A stretch of 51,219 nt of DNA, taken from NCBI RefSeq assembly GCF_002902085.1, contig NZ_PPQR01000003.1, positions 1-51,219 on the forward strand, given 5' to 3'. The notes below the pieces were generated by a model. It was not told the origin of the DNA. It saw nothing but the letters and a program-made list of their open reading frames with translations, and made no database searches. Origin of the DNA: Staphylococcus simiae. GTDB lineage: Bacteria > Bacillota > Bacilli > Staphylococcales > Staphylococcaceae. Below, piece after piece: positions 34,101-40,100 of the stretch (positions are counted from its first letter, which is position 1; every line of letters starts with the position of its first letter). Made by a program: the position numbers and the translations under genes.

Positions 34101-37100
34101 TTGGGCAACAGATGGATTGGCATCTTGTAAGATTTGATGACCTTCTTGTTTAGCAGCATCTACTTCATGTTGAATTGCCTGCATGGCTTGATTGTATTTT
34201 GTCACACTTGCTGGACGTTTATCAGTTGTATCTACATGTTCATTTAATTTATCGTATGCTGTTTGTAATGCCGTTTTATCTGCTCTTAATCCATCTTTTG
34301 CAGTGTTATATGCTTGTAAAGCTTGATTAACTTTTGTTGTTTCAGCACTAATTTGTTGCGCTGTGGCATCGCCATTGTTGATAACTGCTTCAGCTGCTTG
34401 AATCGCTTGCTCTGCTTCGCGACGTTTATCATTATATGCTTGTGTTGTTTGTGCAGTCATACCTGCCGTTGAAGCGGCTGGTGTCAATGCTTGTTGTAAT
34501 TGATCTTTTGCACGTACTAATACAGAGTTATCAGCACGATTTTGTAATAAGGCTTTCGCTTCATTGATTTTAGTTTGTGCTGCTTGGACTTTTGACAATG
34601 CTGCAGATACTTGTTGTGGTGTTGCTGTTTGGTTTGCAATAACTTGATCTGCTTCTGTTTTAGCTGCTTGGATTTGTGATTGTGCAGCTGTCATTTTGTT
34701 GTTATATGCTGTAATACTTGCTGGTGTTTTACCATTAGTATTTATCGCATTGTCTAACTGATGTCTTTCAGTGATCAATTGGCGTTTATCAGCACGTGTA
34801 TAAATATTTTCAGTAACCTCTTCAGTACTATTATCGTTATATGTGATAGTAACTGGAATTGGTGTTGTACTTCCGCCAGCTAAGTTAGTTGGCATTGCAG
34901 TACCTTGTTTAATAGCAGCATGACGTTTATTCACTACTTGAACTGCGTTATTAATTTCATTAGCTGTAACGTTACTACCATAATCTTTATTGATTTGATG
35001 GATTGTCACAATATGTGCAGCTGGTGCTGTAATTGTACTCACTTTTGTACGACCTGTTGCACCACTACTAGCTTTTGCTGTAACTGTTATTGATGAAGTT
35101 GGTTTGATAGTATTAGCGTCAAATGTCACTTTACCCGTTGCACTATCCACTGTGACATAATTCGGTTTATTGGTCATTGACCATTGACCGTTGCTTCCTT
35201 TTGTCACAGTTATCGTTTTTTGTTGCTCTCTACCGTTAGCTAGTTTTTCAGTATAAGCAATGTCTAGAGCATCAGTTGGATTTGTCGTGTGAGTTGGATT
35301 GTTAGGTGTAATGTCTAACGTTCCATTTTGCCACTCTTTTGAACGTGCTTGGTTTGGTTCGGCTGCTACAACGACAAAATTATCACTCGCTATACTATCG
35401 CTGGCTATTTCTCCAGTACCTTGTGTAGCAACAACGACAATATTATCTCCTGGTTGCAGTACACCTGCATTAATTGTGATACCAGAAGTACTACCATTGA
35501 TACCAGATACTGATGTAGCTGCAGGATCTTTTGACCATGCACTTCTGTTATTTGCTCTAACAAATGTTGTTAGTGTTTGACCATTTTTCTTAATTTCTAA
35601 GTGATCTGAGTATTCAGTAACATTGCCTGTACGTGTTGAAACTGATTTATCTGCACCAGGCGTGATTGTAATCGTACCATTAACAGCTTCTGAAATTGTT
35701 GCTTTATTCGGTTGTACATGTTTAACAACAAATTTAGCTGGTTGCGACGTCATCCATAAATGGTTAGAACTATCATAAATGTTGTATTGAGCATTATAGA
35801 CTTTAGCTACGTTTGGACGATCCATTGCTGTCCATGTAGCATTACTACTTCCAGTCGCAGTATTATTCCATGTGTAATGCCATAAGTTTGTTGGTACGCC
35901 ATTACCATTTTCTAAATGTACATATCTGTTTACATCTGTGCCTGTTGCTGGTGTTTGTCCAACTGTAGTGACATATTCAGGTTGTGCAAAGTCAAAATTG
36001 TAAACATAGTAATCTACTGGCACTCTATATGGTGCTGAAATACCATCATATGACACATTAATTGCTAAATGGTGCACACCAGCTTGTTGTGCGTTTGGCG
36101 CTGTATTATGATCCCATTGTGCAGTAATACCTGTCATATCAGTATTTCTAGGGAATTCTAAATAACGCATTGGATCTGTACCTTTACCAGGTTGATTACC
36201 TTTCTTATCATACACGGGTGCTGCAGTTGGTTTGGCATAGACTCTTATCGCTACGTTTACTTCTCTAGTGCCTTGTCCATTAGGTAATGTTACAGTAATC
36301 GTCTTAGTAAAGTTGCCTACTGTGTCTTTCCATGTGTCTGGCGCTTCATTCCATTGTGCTGTTGCTCTTGTTGGTAAATGATCGATATATTGCGCAGCAT
36401 CATTATTAAGGTTAGTACCACCTTGTAAAATGACTACACCTGGATTGGTCGCATGTAATTGTGCTGTAACACGCACATGGTTACTATCAAACGATTCAAT
36501 AGATTCTGCTTGAGTTAATCGTACTGCTTGTCCAGCACTATTTAAAGTATCGTAAGTAATATTTGGGTCAGTTATGAAAGAACGTGCATAAATTTCACCT
36601 TCAGGTAATGCCTCAGATACCGTAGCTACGGATGAATTATTACTGCCGTACGTTACATTGCTAACTGTTAGTTTTGTACCATCTGCTTTAAATATTTCTA
36701 ATGGCGAATTCGTTAAGACATTATTTACAGTGATTTGTTGATTTGTTAATCCTGCTTTATATGTCACAGAATTACCATCTACTCGTGGTGGGTCTGGTCG
36801 AACTTTAGCTAAGATTTTAACTTCTTCAACTTGACCGTTTGGATATGTGACACGTGCAGTTTTAGATTGTAGACCTACAACTGACCAGTTTGGTCCATCT
36901 AGATTAGGGAAACTAAAGTTCATCGCACTTGCACCACCAGGCCATGAATTATTCACTGGTTGCAAATATTCTGCTGGACTGTAGCGATTATTAATACCGT
37001 TAAATTTTCTACCTCTAGAAGTGATGTATATTTCTTTCGGTACACTTCGTGCAACCATATAAGATGATTCTTTAACTATCGGTGTTGTTTCCCCATCATA

Positions 37101-40100
37101 TAAGATATTGGCTCTAACCGTAATATCACGACCATAATCTGTACTATTAATATTTGGTTCATTACCTGCAACCCATGTGATTGTAGCATCGGGAACTGCT
37201 CTACCATCTGCTAATTTAAAGAAGTTAGCAGCATCTGAACCTTTACCAGCTGGGAAATTTTGTCCATAAACTGTATATTTAGGATCTGCAATCACTTCAT
37301 ATAATGCATGTTTAACAAGTACATCAATTTGAGAAGTTGTACCATCTGCATATCGATATGTTACTGTCACTTGAGCATGATTGCCGTTACGACTAACATT
37401 ACTTACTTCTTTAGCTGTAATTTCATTAGTTGGTGCAGTGACATAACTACGGTTTGGTATTTTTTCAGTTGCTGTAATACTGTTTATAATCAATTGTTTA
37501 TCAGCATCTGACACCGTTGCATTATTACGAATATTCGCAATTCTAACTGGATTTTGTTCACTTGAAGATGTTGATAAACGATATTTATCATTTAATGGTT
37601 TGATTGTTGCTGTAAATGAATGTTGTGTTTCATTATTACTTGTATCAGTTGCAATGACATTGACTGTTTGTGTCTTAGGTGCAGTGACATTTTCGGCAAC
37701 GACTGTAATCAAATTATTGGCAACATTAATCGTAGCATTAGCATTTGAACGTTGATCTACAGTGACACCTTTTAATTGATAGTTATCTGTAGCTACTGCT
37801 TGGTTACGATAAGATTCACCTGAATAGACAACTCTATTTGTATAATCATCAAGTCTTAAAGTAGGTTTAATCGTATCACTAGGTACAAAATAAACATTAA
37901 TGACATCTGTTGTATTATCAAAGGTTTGATTTAAGCGATTTAAATACGTGCTAGCCCATGACGGTACTAAGTATAATTGCGCTTTAAAAATCGTATCTGC
38001 TACATTACGAACACTATTTGGTTTAATAATATGTTCTAAAGTAAATCCTGGAACGCCATTTTGAGCTGCAATTGGTGTATTAACTAATGAAGAGTTACGA
38101 GAATCTGAACGTACATTAGAATATGGTACATTGACACCACCTACACCATTACTTCCTTGCACTAAATCTAAAACTTGAGTAACTTGGCCGTTCAAAGTAT
38201 ATTGACGCAAACTAATATTCCTATCATTTGTCATAGAGAAACCATTACTTGTTTGTCCTCGTCGACTAGCATTTTCAGCTTCTAATTTGTCACTACCAGA
38301 GATATTATTACGTAATCCTGCTTGTGAAGTTGTTGCTGTAATAATGCGTAATACATCGTTGAGATTAAGTTGTCGACCTGTTGTTGCATCATAACGATAA
38401 AGTAATGATTTATGATCTGGTCCCCATTCAAAACCGATATCCGTAGTTCGATTTGGCACATGTTGACTTGTCCATGTCACTTGATAATCGTGTGGGAAAT
38501 CTACCCAACGTAAGAAATTCATATGATCAAAGTCAGATGTAAATGCTTTGTCTATTCTATTTTTATGAATCGTTACTGTTACTGTACTGACATGACTTGT
38601 ATCTTCAGGATTATTAACCGTGATTTGATCAGGTGTTAATGCTAACACGCCTCTATTAGCGTTAATAAATGCCTCTTTCACTCTATTCACTTCATCATCC
38701 GTTAATTTAAATGGTGATGTACGGAATACTCTTTGATCACCACTTGGCTGTTGAAGATCATAAACTGCAAGTTTAATTATCATTTCTTCAGTTGCTTTGT
38801 GGTAGGCATTAGCAACATTAATATGATAAAAATAACTTCCTGCATTCAATCGAGATACTTCATCTGGTGTTGGAATATGATCACGTGCCGTAAAGTTGAT
38901 ATAAGCATTATTTGGTAAATGTGAACCATCATTTAATGTGAAATATTGTTTAATATCGCCAATATCAAAATGTTGGCCTTTAGCTATCATAATCGTAGCT
39001 TGTTTCATATTATTACCATCTGCATATTGGTCTGCTCGAATTGGTTCATAGGTAATCACTTCATTTGGTTGTAAACGGTTAGTTGAACCATCTTTATAAC
39101 GTACTTCTACTGAACCGTTTGCAGATGCTGAAAATGGTTTTGTTGTTTGTAGATATTGGCTAATTGCCGTATTTTTAGCTGCAACTGCATTTGCAATTCG
39201 CTCTCGCATGTCTGGTAAAATACCCACTGGATTATTGACTACTATCTTTTCTGCATCAGGTAAGCCAACAGGACGATGTTCGCTCGCTAATTCGCCGATA
39301 TCAATGGCAATTGTCTTCGTTCTAGTATTATTAGCATTATCAGTAGCATTTATTGTCACTGGAATATGTCTATTGAATACATTACTTAATGGTAACGTAC
39401 CGCTAATTGTTAATGTCACTGACATATTATCTGCTGCTTTAGTCACATTGAAAGTTAGACCTTGAGGTAAACCTTGGACATCTACTTGTTTAATTCCTGT
39501 ACCATATGCTTCCTCATTAATGTTCATTGTGACATTAACTTGGTCACCATTATAGTATTTGTTCTGTAAGCCTGTTGGTTCACTAATTGTTGGCGCAACA
39601 TCATCCGGAAGCATTGCTACATTATTACCATAATTTGATTTAATATCTTGGTTAATTACGAAGACTGCTTTAATATCACCACTCGTTGGTAAAGGTTGAA
39701 TAAAGTCGTATTTATTAGGCCCACCAATGACCATCGTATTACCTTGTCCATCGTATTGTGCACCAGCTAAAATATTGTATTTTGTCGGAATAGTACTTGG
39801 ATCATTGGTACCATCAGTTGCTAATGGTCCCGTATTCACAATTTGAACTGTACCTGGTGTACCGACTGGCAAATTGCCAACTGTAATCGGTGTTGTCATG
39901 GAGCCACCTTTACCACGTAATTCATTTTCAGTTGTTAAAATGATTGGTGGTCTAGGTTTAGAACGAATTTCAAAGATTTGTTCCACATTACCGAAACGGA
40001 TTTTACCGTAGTAGTCTCCAGGTGGCATATTACCTACTAATTCTAAGTTTTTCTCCGTAGCTGTATTCGTTCTACCAACAGCAGGTTCTATTCTTATGCT

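Noticed and set aside
15108-34800. CRISPR-like regular repeats
   Set aside because: The periods are 378 and 510 bp, in frame, with protein-level conservation; there are no short identical repeats with unique spacers.
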